DNA from: Poriferisodalis sp965208895
GTDB lineage: Bacteria > Actinomycetota > Acidimicrobiia > Acidimicrobiales > Poriferisodalaceae
Direction of reading: 5' to 3'
NCBI RefSeq assembly: GCF_965208895.1
Contig: NZ_OZ242363.1
Span: forward strand, 992,001 to 1,056,000
Length of the DNA stretch: 64,000 bases
Below the pieces are notes generated by a model, which saw only the letters and a program-made list of their open reading frames with translations, ran no database searches and was not told the DNA's origin. The position numbers and the translations under genes are program-made. Below, in pieces: positions 44,460 to 53,866 of the stretch (position 1 is its first letter; each line of letters opens with the position of its first letter).

Positions 44460-44610
44460 CCCGGGTCCCGGCCAGCCCACTCATCAGCACGAACGACGCA
44501 TCTCAAAGCCCAGATCACTCGGTCCACGAAGCGAACCGGCTCATCCCGGCACCCGAATCACTCCAGACCCGGCGCAGGCCCAGCAGGCAGCCCGGCCGAT
44601 GGATCGCAGC

Positions 44611-46005
44611 TCAGGACCCACGTAGGATGATCTGCTCCAGTGGTTCGCCGATATGCGCGCGGCCTGAGGGCAGCTCGCCCTCGGCGGCCTCGACGTCCCA
44701 CACCATGACGTCGTTGTCGAGCGTGTACAGCAGGAACCGGCTGTCGGGCGCCCACGCCATGTCTCCGAGATCGACGCCGATCTCGGGCGAGTGGCGACCC
44801 CATTGCTGCTCAAGGTCGACCACAACGACTCCCGCCGGGGCTCCGTCGCCGTGCAGGAGCCTCAACGCGATCCGGTTGCCATCGGGCGACATCAGACCCT
44901 GCTCGCTCCAGCGATCCGGCGACGCCGCAAGCAGCTCCGCTGGCAGTTCCACCCGCCGTTCGGTGATCGCGCCGGTGACGATCGGGTAGTCCTCGCACAG
45001 CGTCGAGCAGTTCTCCTCCATCTCGGCTTGGTCGTCGCGTTCGCCGAAGCGGCCTGAGGCTTCTGCGCAGATGTCGTCGCACCAGTCGTCGCGTCGATCG
45101 GGGCCCACGCTGGCGCTGAATGAGGTATCGGTGATCTGACAGCCGTATTCCTCGCACTGCAATCGCACGACATGCCCGTCGCCGACGGCAAGCACCCGGC
45201 CGGGGCCGAGCTGGAGCGCCTGATTTCGCCCGTCGAGCGCCATCACGCTGCCCGCCATGGACACCACGACATGGTCGCCGAGAGCACCATGCACGACGGC
45301 CGCGTTGGGCATCTGCACTGCGGAGCGGAACACGCCGTCGGGGCCGACCACACGGGCGAAGAGATGCTCGCTGCCGCGCACCACCGCGACGATCCCCGGC
45401 GGGCTGTGCGCAGGCAGCATCTCGGTCACGTCTTCAGCGATGACGACGAGGTCTCCGGTGGCGGTATCGACGCGCAGCACGTCACGCCCGATACCGACCA
45501 CGATCTCGCCGTCGAGCTCGAACAAGGTGTGCGGCAGGCGGGGCAGCGGCACGTACTGCGCCGCTCCGCTCACCAGGTCGAGCTGAAACAGCAAGCCGCG
45601 GACATTGCCGGTGGGATCTCCGGCGAGCGTGGCAACCAACTCGGCGGCGGGGCGTGCGGGCGGCAAGTCGCCGATGGGACCGTCCAGTGCCGTCGGCGGC
45701 GGCAGCGTCGTGCGCGGCGGCCGAGTGGGACCGGCCGTCGTGGTGGTGGCCGGGGGCTCGGTTGTCGTGGTGGTCGCCGCAATCGCCGCGTCGGGCTCGT
45801 CGCCGCCGCTGCGCACCCACGCCACGGCCAATGCAGCGACGGCCAGTGCCGCTGCGAGTGCTGCGAAAGCAGCCAGGCGCGGTGCCGACGATGGTCGTCG
45901 CTCAATCACCGTCTCCTGCACGCCGGCAAAGTCGGCCCCGCTCTCGGGCAGGATCTCGAGGCCATGCGGCGCTTGGGTGCCCTGCGGCGGTTCGGGGATG
46001 CTCAC
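44611..46005 (-). CDS. Membrane-anchored Cys-rich beta-propeller-like protein
   Basis: 464 residues from GTG 46005. Short cytosolic N-terminus, one membrane helix (LAAFAALAAALAVAALAVAW, about 43-63), a Thr/Pro linker, then an extracellular domain with repeated strand patterns (GNVRGLLFQLDLVSG, GDLVVIAEDV, SPDGNRIALRLLHG, APDSRFLLYTLDNDVMVWDV) like a WD40/TolB-type propeller. A central insert has six cysteines (DWCDDICAEASG, ENCSTLCEDYP and nearby) likely in disulfides. No named family recognised. The 151 bases between this gene's end and the preceding plus-strand gene hold nothing I recognise. Confidence 0.7.
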   Translation of the reverse strand: MSIPEPPQGTQAPHGLEILPESGADFAGVQETVIERRPSSAPRLAAFAALAAALAVAALAVAWVRSGGDEPDAAIAATTTTTEPPATTTTAGPTRPPRTTLPPPTALDGPIGDLPPARPAAELVATLAGDPTGNVRGLLFQLDLVSGAAQYVPLPRLPHTLFELDGEIVVGIGRDVLRVDTATGDLVVIAEDVTEMLPAHSPPGIVAVVRGSEHLFARVVGPDGVFRSAVQMPNAAVVHGALGDHVVVSMAGSVMALDGRNQALQLGPGRVLAVGDGHVVRLQCEEYGCQITDTSFSASVGPDRRDDWCDDICAEASGRFGERDDQAEMEENCSTLCEDYPIVTGAITERRVELPAELLAASPDRWSEQGLMSPDGNRIALRLLHGDGAPAGVVVVDLEQQWGRHSPEIGVDLGDMAWAPDSRFLLYTLDNDVMVWDVEAAEGELPSGRAHIGEPLEQIILRGS

Positions 46006-46070
46006 CGGATCACATTCTGTGCCGCCTGCTGGGGCCGCACGTTCCGATGGCCTCGAGCTGAGAGCCTGCG

Positions 46071-46163
46071 CCGAATGTCGAAGCCGCGGCCGCAGCGGCC
46101 CGTGAGCGGCAGCGAACGCGAGCGCTCGACGCTGGTGCGAACACGGGAAGGTTCACCTATTGG
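46071..46163. repeat. Dispersed 93-bp element, copy C
   Basis: Same length as copy A (93 bp). From 46080 to the end it follows the reverse complement of copy A closely (CGGCCCGTGAGCGGCAGCGA, GGGAAGGTTCACCTATTGG). The left end is diverged. It lies between the GTG of the propeller gene and the end of the acyl-CoA dehydrogenase gene. Confidence 0.85.
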
Positions 46164-46185
46164 CGCGTCCTGCCAGCACGGCGCG

Positions 46186-47463
46186 CTACCACGACGTGGC
46201 GTTCTGGGGAAGCTCCCGGAACGGCGTGGCCGGATCGGGGCCGGGTTCCCTGGGGAGCCCCAGCACCCGCTCGCCCAGGATGTTCCGTTGGATCTCGTCG
46301 GTGCCGCCGTAGATCGACGGCGCCGGTGAGAACACCGTCATCTCCTGCAGCACCCCGTCGGTGGCCGCTTCGGCGCCCCACAGGGTCATATCGGCGCCGA
46401 GAATGGTGCTGGCCAGCGACCGGGCCCGGCGCAGCGCCGCGGTCATGCGCAGCTTCGCCAGATTGCCTTCGCCGCCGGTGCGCTGAGACTTTTGCCGGCT
46501 GCGCATTGCCGACAGCCGCATCACCTCGAGGTCGGTATGCAGCGCTGCGAGCTCCTGGCGGACGACCGGGTCGCCGCGACGGCCGCGGGTGCGGGCCTCT
46601 TCGCTGAGCTGATTGAACGTGCCTGCGCCCACTCCCCCGGCCGCCAGCGCGAGCCGCTTGCCGCGGAAGGTGCCGGCCGGCCGGTCGAGATGACCGGCGA
46701 CCGTGCCAGGATGCGCCGCTGCGAACGCAAGGCCGTGGCTGCCGCCGATGCCTGCTCGCTCGACCATCAGGGTCGTGTTGGTCACGCGCCAGCCGTCGTT
46801 CAGTTCGCCGATGATGTTTGCGTGGGGCACCCGGGCACCGTCGATGAACACCTCGTTGAACAGCGACCTGCCGGTCATCTCGCGCAAGGGGCGCACTTCC
46901 ACGCCGTCTTGGGCCATGTCGAAGGCGAACCAGGTGAGGCCGCGGTGCTTGGGCGACTCGGGATCGGTGCGCGCGACGAGCATGCCCAGATCTGCGTGGG
47001 AGCCTTCCGACGTCCACACCTTCTGACCGGTGATGATCCACTCGTCGCCATCACGGACGGCCTTGGTCTGCAGGCCGGCGAGGTCGCTGCCGGCGCCAGG
47101 CTCGGAGAACAGCTGGCACCACGACTCGGTGCCGTTCAGAATGGCCGGTACGAAGCGCTCGATCTGATCGGGTGTGCCGTGCTCAAGGATGGTTTGCGCC
47201 GCCAGCAGCATGCCCAGGCCCGCCGGTGAGCCGATGGCGCCCGCAGCGCGGATGGCTTCGACCAGCACGCGTGTCTCGTCGCGCCCCCAGCCCCGACCGA
47301 ACGGCTCGGGCAGCGTCGGATTGGACAGTCGCGCTGCGGCGAGGCGACCCCACCACTCCCGCACGCTGATGCCGGGATCCCAGTTGTCTGCGAGCCACGC
47401 GTCGAGCTCGGACCTGAGCTCATCACCCGAGGTCGCGCTGGCCGATGCCTGCCGCACGCTCAT
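46186..47463 (-). CDS. Acyl-CoA dehydrogenase
   Basis: 425 residues from ATG 47463. FAD enzyme that introduces a double bond into acyl-CoA. Features: N-terminal helical domain (VREWWGRLAAARLSNPTLPE), FAD/substrate strand region WCQLFSEPGAGSDLAGLQTK, WIITGQKVWTSEGSHADLGM, FNEVFIDGARVP, and the C-terminal helical domain ending in SIYGGTDEIQRNILGERVLG. This end is typical of the large actinobacterial FadE group. Electron acceptor (ETF) is assumed. Downstream is a CoA-related and phosphatase cluster. Confidence 0.92.
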   Translation of the reverse strand: MSVRQASASATSGDELRSELDAWLADNWDPGISVREWWGRLAAARLSNPTLPEPFGRGWGRDETRVLVEAIRAAGAIGSPAGLGMLLAAQTILEHGTPDQIERFVPAILNGTESWCQLFSEPGAGSDLAGLQTKAVRDGDEWIITGQKVWTSEGSHADLGMLVARTDPESPKHRGLTWFAFDMAQDGVEVRPLREMTGRSLFNEVFIDGARVPHANIIGELNDGWRVTNTTLMVERAGIGGSHGLAFAAAHPGTVAGHLDRPAGTFRGKRLALAAGGVGAGTFNQLSEEARTRGRRGDPVVRQELAALHTDLEVMRLSAMRSRQKSQRTGGEGNLAKLRMTAALRRARSLASTILGADMTLWGAEAATDGVLQEMTVFSPAPSIYGGTDEIQRNILGERVLGLPREPGPDPATPFRELPQNATSW

Positions 47464-47490
47464 GGCGCCGAACCCTACCGGCGACCCCTG

Positions 47491-47610
47491 CTCAGGATTC
47501 GTCTGCAAACCTCAGGCTGTGTCACGCTTCCTCCGCAAAACGGAGCCTGTGCCACGATTCGTATGCAAAACGGAGCAGGTGTCACGCCTCCTCGGCAAAC
47601 CTCAGGAAGA
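47491..47610. repeat. Four degenerate 30-bp tandem units overlapping a gene's 3' end
   Basis: Units begin at 47491, 47521, 47551 and 47581. On the plus strand each has TTCSTNYGCAAA at the same place followed by CKSAG. The fourth unit encodes the last nine residues and stop of the gene that ends at 47582, so the array could have grown from that coding end. No IS or CRISPR character. Confidence 0.85.
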
Positions 47611-48118
47611 TCGCCGTGGTCGGGGCGAAGAACAGCCGCCATGCGTGCAAGATCCCGCCGTTGGGGCCGCAGACCATCCGCGTCTGCCCTCCCGCCGGCA
47701 GCTCCACGACGATCTTGGGGCTGAAGATCCACAGAAGCTGCAACCTCAGTGTGTAGCTGCCGGGCCGCAGCACGAAGCTCTCGGATTTGCTGTCGCGGAT
47801 CAGTCCGACGCGCTGACCCTCGATGAGCACTTGATAACTGCGAATGGTGTCTCGGTAGTGATGGATGCGCTCGAGCACCAACTCGGTGGTCGGGCCGTCG
47901 TCCCCACCGGCGGCGTCATCGCCGATGGCGTCGGGATCATCGGAGGAGGACTTGGGGGCATCGGGAATACCCATAGGCCCACTGGGTGCCGTCGCGTTGT
48001 GGTCGGCCATGCCGCGACGCATCCGCTCCCATATCGACGGTCGCCTGGACCTGCTGTCACCAGAGCTGTTCCGCGCAGGTGGTTCACCCGCTGGCGTGCC
48101 GCTGTCCCCTTCAGCCAT
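47582..48118 (-). CDS. Hypothetical protein with beta-rich C-terminal domain
   Basis: 178 residues. The first ~75 are Asp/Ser/Gly-rich and likely disordered. The rest (TIRSYQVLIEGQRVGLIRDS, ESFVLRPGSYTLRLQLLWIF, KIVVELPAGGQTRMVCGP) looks like a compact all-beta domain with one Cys, followed by a hydrophobic end LFFAPTTAIFLRF. I do not recognise it. It overlaps the 3' end of the HAD gene by eight bases, so the two are coupled. Its own 3' end is in a tandem array. Confidence 0.65.
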   Translation of the reverse strand: MAEGDSGTPAGEPPARNSSGDSRSRRPSIWERMRRGMADHNATAPSGPMGIPDAPKSSSDDPDAIGDDAAGGDDGPTTELVLERIHHYRDTIRSYQVLIEGQRVGLIRDSKSESFVLRPGSYTLRLQLLWIFSPKIVVELPAGGQTRMVCGPNGGILHAWRLFFAPTTAIFLRFAEEA

Positions 48119-49028
48119 CGGGCCCCCCGTCCGGCGATGTCGCAGCGAACGTACTGCCGCCCGGGACTGGGGGCCAGCTCTCCCCGGCCAGCATCGCCTC
48201 GACGACTACGGCCACGCCGTCGTCTTCGTTGCTCGGTGCGATGCTGTCGGCTGCGTCCTGGACCATCTGCGCAGCGTTCGACATCGCGACGCCGTGGCCC
48301 GCCCACCGCAGCATGTCGACATCGTTGAGGCCGTCACCGAACGCCACGACATCGGAAGCTGCAATGCCGTACCGCTGGCAGACGATCTCGAGGCCGGTCG
48401 ACTTGCTGACGCCCGCGGCTGCGATTTCTGCCATGTCCAAACCGGAAGGGCGGATTTCGGTGCCCAGCGGCATATGTGACGAGAGCTCGTCCACGATGTC
48501 GAGCGTGCTCATGCCCGGCACGTGAACGAGCCAGGTCAGCACCGGCCCGTCGACTGCTGCGATGGCGTCGGCGACTCGCGACTCACTGAGGTCTGCGATC
48601 AGGTCGGCTGGCATCTGGGGAGCGAACCTGTGCTCCCACAAGTGCCGGCCGTCGGCCATGTCGAGCCCGAGGCTCACAGCGGGAAGGAGCTTGCGGGCGA
48701 TCTCGGCAGCTTCGATGGCCTCGAAGTGCGTCATGGACCGGTCTGCGATCTGCTCCCCGGCCCCAGCATCCATCACCACCGCACCGTTGAGGCACACCGC
48801 GTACGACAGCCCCGCCGCCCTGCGCAGGACCCAAGCTGCCTGCGGCCACGGCCGGCCGGTGGCCAGCGCCGTAATGACGCCGGCTTCAGCAAGCGCCCCG
48901 AGCGCAGCGGCGGTCCGCTCGGTGATCGTCCCGTGGCGAGTCAGGAGCGTGCCGTCGATGTCGAACGCCGCCACCCGCGGCAATTCGGCTGGAGGCCGAG
49001 CCGAAGTGCCAAGTGGCGAGGTGGTCAT
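48111..49028 (-). CDS. Cof-type HAD hydrolase (phosphatase)
   Basis: 305 residues from ATG 49028. All HAD motifs are visible: FDIDGTLLTRHG with two Asp (motif I), ITALATGRPWPQ (motif II), SKSTGLEIVCQRYGI with the Lys (motif III) and VVAFGDGLNDVDMLRWAG (motif IV). The C2-type cap between motifs II and III marks the Cof/YidA group, which dephosphorylates sugar phosphates or cofactors. Substrate cannot be read. An extended start at 49058 is less likely. Confidence 0.9.
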   Translation of the reverse strand: MTTSPLGTSARPPAELPRVAAFDIDGTLLTRHGTITERTAAALGALAEAGVITALATGRPWPQAAWVLRRAAGLSYAVCLNGAVVMDAGAGEQIADRSMTHFEAIEAAEIARKLLPAVSLGLDMADGRHLWEHRFAPQMPADLIADLSESRVADAIAAVDGPVLTWLVHVPGMSTLDIVDELSSHMPLGTEIRPSGLDMAEIAAAGVSKSTGLEIVCQRYGIAASDVVAFGDGLNDVDMLRWAGHGVAMSNAAQMVQDAADSIAPSNEDDGVAVVVEAMLAGESWPPVPGGSTFAATSPDGGPDG

Positions 49029-49135
49029 GGCATGCACGGTAGAGGGCCGGTGTGACACACGTCACTCGCCTTTTCGGCCCGGTGCGCGGAGGTCCCGGAG
49101 GATTCGGTACCTCGAGCTCGGACCGGACCCTGAGC

Positions 49136-50086
49136 TCAGTCCAGGTACTCGGCGGTTGCGGTTGCGGTTTGCAGCAGCCGGTCGGTCTCGCCGGCGGTCT
49201 CGAAGATGCGTGTCCGGGTTGTCACAAGGTGGCCAGTGCTTGCCAGCACCTCGCCCTCGACCCGGAATGGCCCACCGCGGCCAGGCGCCAGGTAGTGCAT
49301 GTCAGCGAACACACAACGAGACGGGCGCCCGCTGCTGTCGTTCATCTGCGCCAGGTGCGTGCTCATCACCTCGGCGACCACTATCGACGCCCCGCCCTGC
49401 AGCGAGCCGAACGAATTGCGGATGCGGTTGTGCATCGGCAGCTCGATGCGGGCCTCGCCGGGCACCGGGGTGATCCGCAAGTAGTCGTCCAGCGGCGGTC
49501 GGGGATCCAGCTCGTGGTCCTCGCGGTAGTCGACGGTGTTCTCCCGGGCCGTGGAGTCCACCACCGGGGTGTCGTCCCGGCGGGGCAGCCGGGCATAGGT
49601 ACACGTGGAGCGAGCGATCTCGGTCCCGGCTTCGTCGGTCACCGACGTCTCGGTGACAACCTGGTTCCGGCCGACCCGCAGCGGCGAGCAACGGGCGATC
49701 GCCAGCGAACCCTCAGCCCGTGCGGCCAGCACCGTCGACAGGTGCAGCGTGGCCGACCAGTCGGGCGTCACCTGCAGGACGGCGTGATGCCCCGCCACCG
49801 AATCCACCAGCGTGGCGACGGCGCCGAGCCGCAGCCAGCCGCCGTCGGCCAAGGGCCTGTCGGCAAGATCGTCGAGGATGGGCATGGTGGCCGTCAGCGT
49901 GCCGTCGCCCGTCATCTGATGGCTGAGGCGCAGGTGCCGCAGGATGTGATCCTGCGGCGGGTAGCGGGCCGGCCTGTTCGCCGACGGGCTGGCGGGCGCC
50001 GGATTGTCGACGGTCTCGCGGTCGCCGCCTGACCTGTCCGCCTCAGCGCCGCTCAACCGGTCGCTCGGCGCCGATTCGGCGTTCAT
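49136..50086 (-). CDS. Double-hotdog acyl-CoA thioesterase
   Basis: 316 residues from ATG 50086, which overlaps the coaE stop by four bases. Two successive hotdog domains (roughly 45-165 and 185-316). The first has VATLVDSVAGHHAV and VVTETSVTDEAGTEIARSTC; the second has IRNSFGSLQGGASIVVAEVM and RVEGEVLASTGHLVTTRTRI, where G-G-A with N/H is the substrate region. Likely hydrolyses acyl-CoA esters. Coupling to coaE links it with CoA metabolism. Confidence 0.78.
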   Translation of the reverse strand: MNAESAPSDRLSGAEADRSGGDRETVDNPAPASPSANRPARYPPQDHILRHLRLSHQMTGDGTLTATMPILDDLADRPLADGGWLRLGAVATLVDSVAGHHAVLQVTPDWSATLHLSTVLAARAEGSLAIARCSPLRVGRNQVVTETSVTDEAGTEIARSTCTYARLPRRDDTPVVDSTARENTVDYREDHELDPRPPLDDYLRITPVPGEARIELPMHNRIRNSFGSLQGGASIVVAEVMSTHLAQMNDSSGRPSRCVFADMHYLAPGRGGPFRVEGEVLASTGHLVTTRTRIFETAGETDRLLQTATATAEYLD

Positions 50087-50709
50087 GCGGCCCGCTCGTC
50101 AGCGAGCCGGCGCAGAGCATCCCAGAGCTGAGCCGTCGCATCGGCAAGCTCGTCGGCGCCACCGCCGTTGTGAATGACGAAGTTGGCCGCGTCCCTGCGC
50201 TGTTCGTCGGTGGCCTGCGACCCCAGGCGGGCCTTGGCGTCATCGGTTGACATACCCCGCTGGATCAGCCGCTCCATGCGCACGTCGGGCAGCGCCTCCA
50301 CTGTCACCACCACTTCATAGGGGAACGCTGTGTCACGGCCGAGCGTGCTTTCCACCAGGACCGCCATGTCCAGCACCACGACATCGGTGGCACCGGCGGC
50401 GGCGATGGCGCCGACGCGCTCGTCGAGGAGCTCGTTGATCGCCGGATGGCTGATCGCGTTGAGCGCAGCGAGCTCGTCAGGGTCGTTGAACACGATCGCC
50501 GCGAGCGCAGCACGGTCGATGCCCCCATCGGGACCCGCCAGATGGCGGCCGAATCGTTCGAGCACCGCTTCGACGGCCGAGCCGTCTGGGGCAACGATCT
50601 CGCGCCCGAGCGCATCGACGTCCACGACTGCTGCGCCGTGTGCGCCAAGCAGCTGCGCGACCGTGCTCTTGCCGGAGCCGATGCCGCCCGTCAAACCGAC
50701 GATCAGCAC
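50083..50709 (-). CDS. coaE: Dephospho-CoA kinase
   Basis: 208 residues from GTG 50709. P-loop GLTGGIGSGKSTVAQLLG, VVDVDALGREIVAPD, ISHPAINELL, VLDMAVLVEST and RLIQRGMSTDDAKARLGSQA are all standard CoaE. It phosphorylates dephospho-CoA in the final step of CoA synthesis. The stretch before the start contains short direct repeats (GCACATCAGCA twice) that are probably chance. A second upstream in-frame start is less supported. Confidence 0.96.
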   Translation of the reverse strand: MLIVGLTGGIGSGKSTVAQLLGAHGAAVVDVDALGREIVAPDGSAVEAVLERFGRHLAGPDGGIDRAALAAIVFNDPDELAALNAISHPAINELLDERVGAIAAAGATDVVVLDMAVLVESTLGRDTAFPYEVVVTVEALPDVRMERLIQRGMSTDDAKARLGSQATDEQRRDAANFVIHNGGGADELADATAQLWDALRRLADERAA

Positions 50710-50791
50710 GGCGCACCCCGCACGCACATCAGCATCGCGCCACCCAGAGCGCGCACCCGCACCGCACCCTGCGCGCACATCAGCACCCCGG

Positions 50792-51571
50792 TCACTCTGT
50801 GCGGCGGCCCTCGGCGTCAGTGGGCGGGCCGGCGAAGGCTTGGGCGATGTCCATCCACCCCTTCGCCAGTGGCCCGGTGACCGACAGGCCCGTCTCGGTG
50901 TGGAAACGCCGCTGGGTCACTGCCAGGCAGAACTCATAGGCGTCGCCGCTCACCTTGTCGGCAGCGTCGTCTGGCCCCCACGTCCACACAGCCCCGCTCG
51001 GGGCATCCAATTCCACCCGCACGGGACCGTCTGGCGCCTCGAGGCCCCGGTTCGCATAGCTCCAGCCACGAGTGCCCACACCGATGTGGGCGACATGACG
51101 CAGCCGATCGGTGCGCGGCAATTCCCGACCGTGGGTGTCGGCCACGTCATGGCCGTGCGACCACGTCTCCATGAGCCGGGCAGTCACGAACGACAGGGCG
51201 CCCATCGACGGGCCAAACCACGGAATCCGGTCTTTGCGGTCAAGCGGGCGCACCGCATCGAGCATCTTGGAGCGCTCGGCGCACATCCAGTCCCAGATCT
51301 CCGCTCCCGACATGGAGGCGAAGTCGAAACCCGCTGCGGTGTGCAGGTCCATCTCGCCCCGTTCGGCCGCGGCCGTGAACCCGCCGAAACGCTCGGGATC
51401 GACGACAGCCAGCGTCGCCACCCAGTCGGTCATGCCCAGGTGCACCATCGTTTCGCGGCTGTCCCAGCCCTCCGCAGGCGTGGGCAGGTGCCATTGCTCC
51501 TCGCTGAGGTCGCTGACCACATCGCCGAGCGCGTCGGTTTCTGCCTGAAGGTCGTCGCAGATCTCGTCCAT
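50792..51571 (-). CDS. Maleylpyruvate isomerase/DinB-type mycothiol-dependent enzyme
   Basis: 259 residues. N-terminal MDMPI_N fold with metal-type histidines: SRETMVHLGMTDWVATL near residue 40 and LMETWSHGHDVADTHGRELP near 135-155. The C-terminal domain contains GPVRVELDAPSG and KVSGDAYEFCLAVTQRRF, as in the actinobacterial TIGR03084-like group. Such proteins use mycothiol as cofactor in isomerisations or transfers. The link to mycothiol agrees with mshC at 27650. The true substrate is not known. Confidence 0.82.
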   Translation of the reverse strand: MDEICDDLQAETDALGDVVSDLSEEQWHLPTPAEGWDSRETMVHLGMTDWVATLAVVDPERFGGFTAAAERGEMDLHTAAGFDFASMSGAEIWDWMCAERSKMLDAVRPLDRKDRIPWFGPSMGALSFVTARLMETWSHGHDVADTHGRELPRTDRLRHVAHIGVGTRGWSYANRGLEAPDGPVRVELDAPSGAVWTWGPDDAADKVSGDAYEFCLAVTQRRFHTETGLSVTGPLAKGWMDIAQAFAGPPTDAEGRRTE

Positions 51572-51718
51572 GGGTGCGGACCCTACCCGCGCCCCTGCAG
51601 GCGATTCTGTGGCGATCAGCGCCGACTGCTCTGGTAACGGGCTCCGCCCACACGCCCCCGGGCGATGCTGGGTTTGCCGAGCGGGCCGTCAGACCAAAGC
51701 GTGTGACAGCGGCTGACT

Positions 51719-53857
51719 ATGTTGCGCTCGATGAGCAGCTCTCGAGACAGCGACAAATCCGCAGTCGCCGACGCAGGCGTGCTGTGGCGGCCCGACGCAC
51801 CGCGATGCGCCTCGACCCAACTCTGGCAGTTCGCCGAACAGGTCGGCATGGGGCTCAGCAGCCACTCCTACGCGGAACTGCACGCGTGGTCGGTGCGCCA
51901 TCCCGGGGCGTTCTGGCGCGCCGTGTGGGAGTTCTGCGACGGCATCGGCGAGCTGGGCCCCGAATTTCTGGGCGAGGGGTCGGGCGGGGGAAGCAATGGC
52001 CTGCCAGGGCCTGGTCTTGAATTCTTCGCCGGCTCGAGGCTGAACATCGCCGAGCACTACCTGCGGCCGGCATCTGCGGGCGGCCCGTCACCCACTCACA
52101 CCGCCCTGACCTTCATCGGCGAGGACGGGACCGAGCTGACCATGACCCACGGCGAGCTGCGGGCCGAGGTGGCGGCGTGCCAACGGGCGCTGGCGGCTGA
52201 CGGGGTCGGCGTAGGCGACCGGGTCGCCACCATGCTCCCCAACGGCCCCGAGGCGCTCATCGTGTTCTTGGCCGCGGCGTCGCTGGGCGCGGTGTATTCC
52301 TCGGTCAGCCCCGATTTCGGCATCGACGGCGTGCTCGACCGCTTCGGCCAGATCTCCCCGACCGTGATGGTTGCCGTGGATGGCTACTTCTACAACGGCA
52401 CGCGCCACCGCACCGCAGGTAAAGCCGTCGAGGTGGCCTCCAGCCTGGCGAGCTCGGGTGCATCGCTGCGGCGGCTCGTCATCGCTCCCTACGACCGCAG
52501 CGATGACGCCAGCACCGGCCGCAGCGCAGCCGGTTCGCGCGGCGACCGCGGCGCGGCCGAGTCATCCGGCGACGTGCCGGAATCGTCGACATCGTGGGCT
52601 GAGTGGCTGGCGCCTCACCGCGCCGCAACCGGCGACGATCTCACCTTCGAACGGCTCGACTTCGACCAGCCCGTGTACATCTTGTACTCATCGGGCACCA
52701 CCGGGAAGCCGAAGTGCATCGTTCACCGGGCCGGCGGCGCGCTGCTCAAGCTGTGGAGCGAGCAGCGCCTGCACTTCGATGTCCGCCCGGGCGATCGTGT
52801 CATGTACTTCACCACCACCGGCTGGATGATGTGGAACTGGCTCGTCGCCGGGCTGGCCAGCGGCGCATCGCTGGTGCTCTACGACGGGTCGCCGTTCCAT
52901 CCCGGTCCGGCGCGGCTGTTCGACGTGGCCGACCACTGCGGCGTCACGCTGTTCGGCGTCAGCGCCAAGTTCATCGAAGGCGCCATGAAGGCCGGCCTGC
53001 GACCGGCGCAGACCCATGCGCTCGACACCGTGCGCACGATCTCTTCGACAGGTTCTCCCTTGGCGCCGGAGGGTTTCGACTGGGTGTACTCCCACGTGAA
53101 GGCCGACGTCCACCTGGCTTCGTTCTCGGGCGGCACCGACATCTGCGGCGGCTTCGTGATCGGCGACCCGACGGGTCCGGTGCGCTGCGGCGAGATCCAG
53201 GTGGCTGCGCTCGGCCTCGATGTCGACGTGGCGGCTGCCGATGGTGCGTCGCTCGGGGCGGGTTCCCAGGGCGAGCTGGTGTGCCGCAACGCATTCGTGT
53301 CTATGCCGCTGCGCTTCTGGGACGACGCCGACAACGCTCGCTACCGGTCTGCCTACTTCGAGCGCTTCGACGGCGTGTGGCATCACGGCGACTTCGCCGA
53401 ATGGACCCCGAGCGGCGGGATGATCATCAGCGGACGCTCCGACGCGACGTTGAATCCCGGTGGAGTACGCATCGGCACCGCGGAGATCTACCGGCAGGTC
53501 GACCAGGTCGACGAGGTGCTCGAGAGCGTGGTCATCGGCCAGCGAGTGCCTGCGGGCGACGGATCGACGGCCAGCAGCGACATTCAGGTCGTGCTGTTCG
53601 TGAAGCTGCGCGACGGGCTCACGCTCGACGACTCGCTCACCGGCAAAATCCGCTCGCAGATCCGTTCAGGAGCGTCACCTCGACATGTCCCTGCGGTCGT
53701 CGCCCAAGTGCCCGCGATCCCCCGCACCCGTTCGGGCAAGCTCGTGGAACTGGCGATTCGAGACATCGTCGAAGGCCGCTCGGTGACGAACATCGAGGCC
53801 ATCGACGACCCCGATGCGCTCGCCCACTTCGCCAACCATCTCGCACTGGACACATAG
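51719..53857 (+). CDS. Acetoacetyl-CoA synthetase
   Basis: 712 residues from ATG 51719 (ATG 51731 possible). It activates acetoacetate to acetoacetyl-CoA with ATP. ANL superfamily motifs: ILYSSGTTGKPKCIVHRAGG (A3), TTGWMMWNWLVAGLASGASL, ISSTGSPLAPEGFDWVYSHV, GGTDICGGFVIGDP, SGRSDATLNPGGVRIGTAEI (A8) and the terminal Lys region PRTRSGKLVELAIRDIVEG. The N-terminal ACAS domain (HPGAFWRAVWEFCDGI) marks this subgroup. An Ala/Ser/Asp loop (about 250-290) is inserted. Confidence 0.92.
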   Translation: MLRSMSSSRDSDKSAVADAGVLWRPDAPRCASTQLWQFAEQVGMGLSSHSYAELHAWSVRHPGAFWRAVWEFCDGIGELGPEFLGEGSGGGSNGLPGPGLEFFAGSRLNIAEHYLRPASAGGPSPTHTALTFIGEDGTELTMTHGELRAEVAACQRALAADGVGVGDRVATMLPNGPEALIVFLAAASLGAVYSSVSPDFGIDGVLDRFGQISPTVMVAVDGYFYNGTRHRTAGKAVEVASSLASSGASLRRLVIAPYDRSDDASTGRSAAGSRGDRGAAESSGDVPESSTSWAEWLAPHRAATGDDLTFERLDFDQPVYILYSSGTTGKPKCIVHRAGGALLKLWSEQRLHFDVRPGDRVMYFTTTGWMMWNWLVAGLASGASLVLYDGSPFHPGPARLFDVADHCGVTLFGVSAKFIEGAMKAGLRPAQTHALDTVRTISSTGSPLAPEGFDWVYSHVKADVHLASFSGGTDICGGFVIGDPTGPVRCGEIQVAALGLDVDVAAADGASLGAGSQGELVCRNAFVSMPLRFWDDADNARYRSAYFERFDGVWHHGDFAEWTPSGGMIISGRSDATLNPGGVRIGTAEIYRQVDQVDEVLESVVIGQRVPAGDGSTASSDIQVVLFVKLRDGLTLDDSLTGKIRSQIRSGASPRHVPAVVAQVPAIPRTRSGKLVELAIRDIVEGRSVTNIEAIDDPDALAHFANHLALDT

Positions 53858-53866
53858 GAGGCTGAG

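Noticed and set aside
47491..47610. CRISPR or IS end
   Set aside because: No spacers and no transposase; the units are contiguous 30-bp copies.
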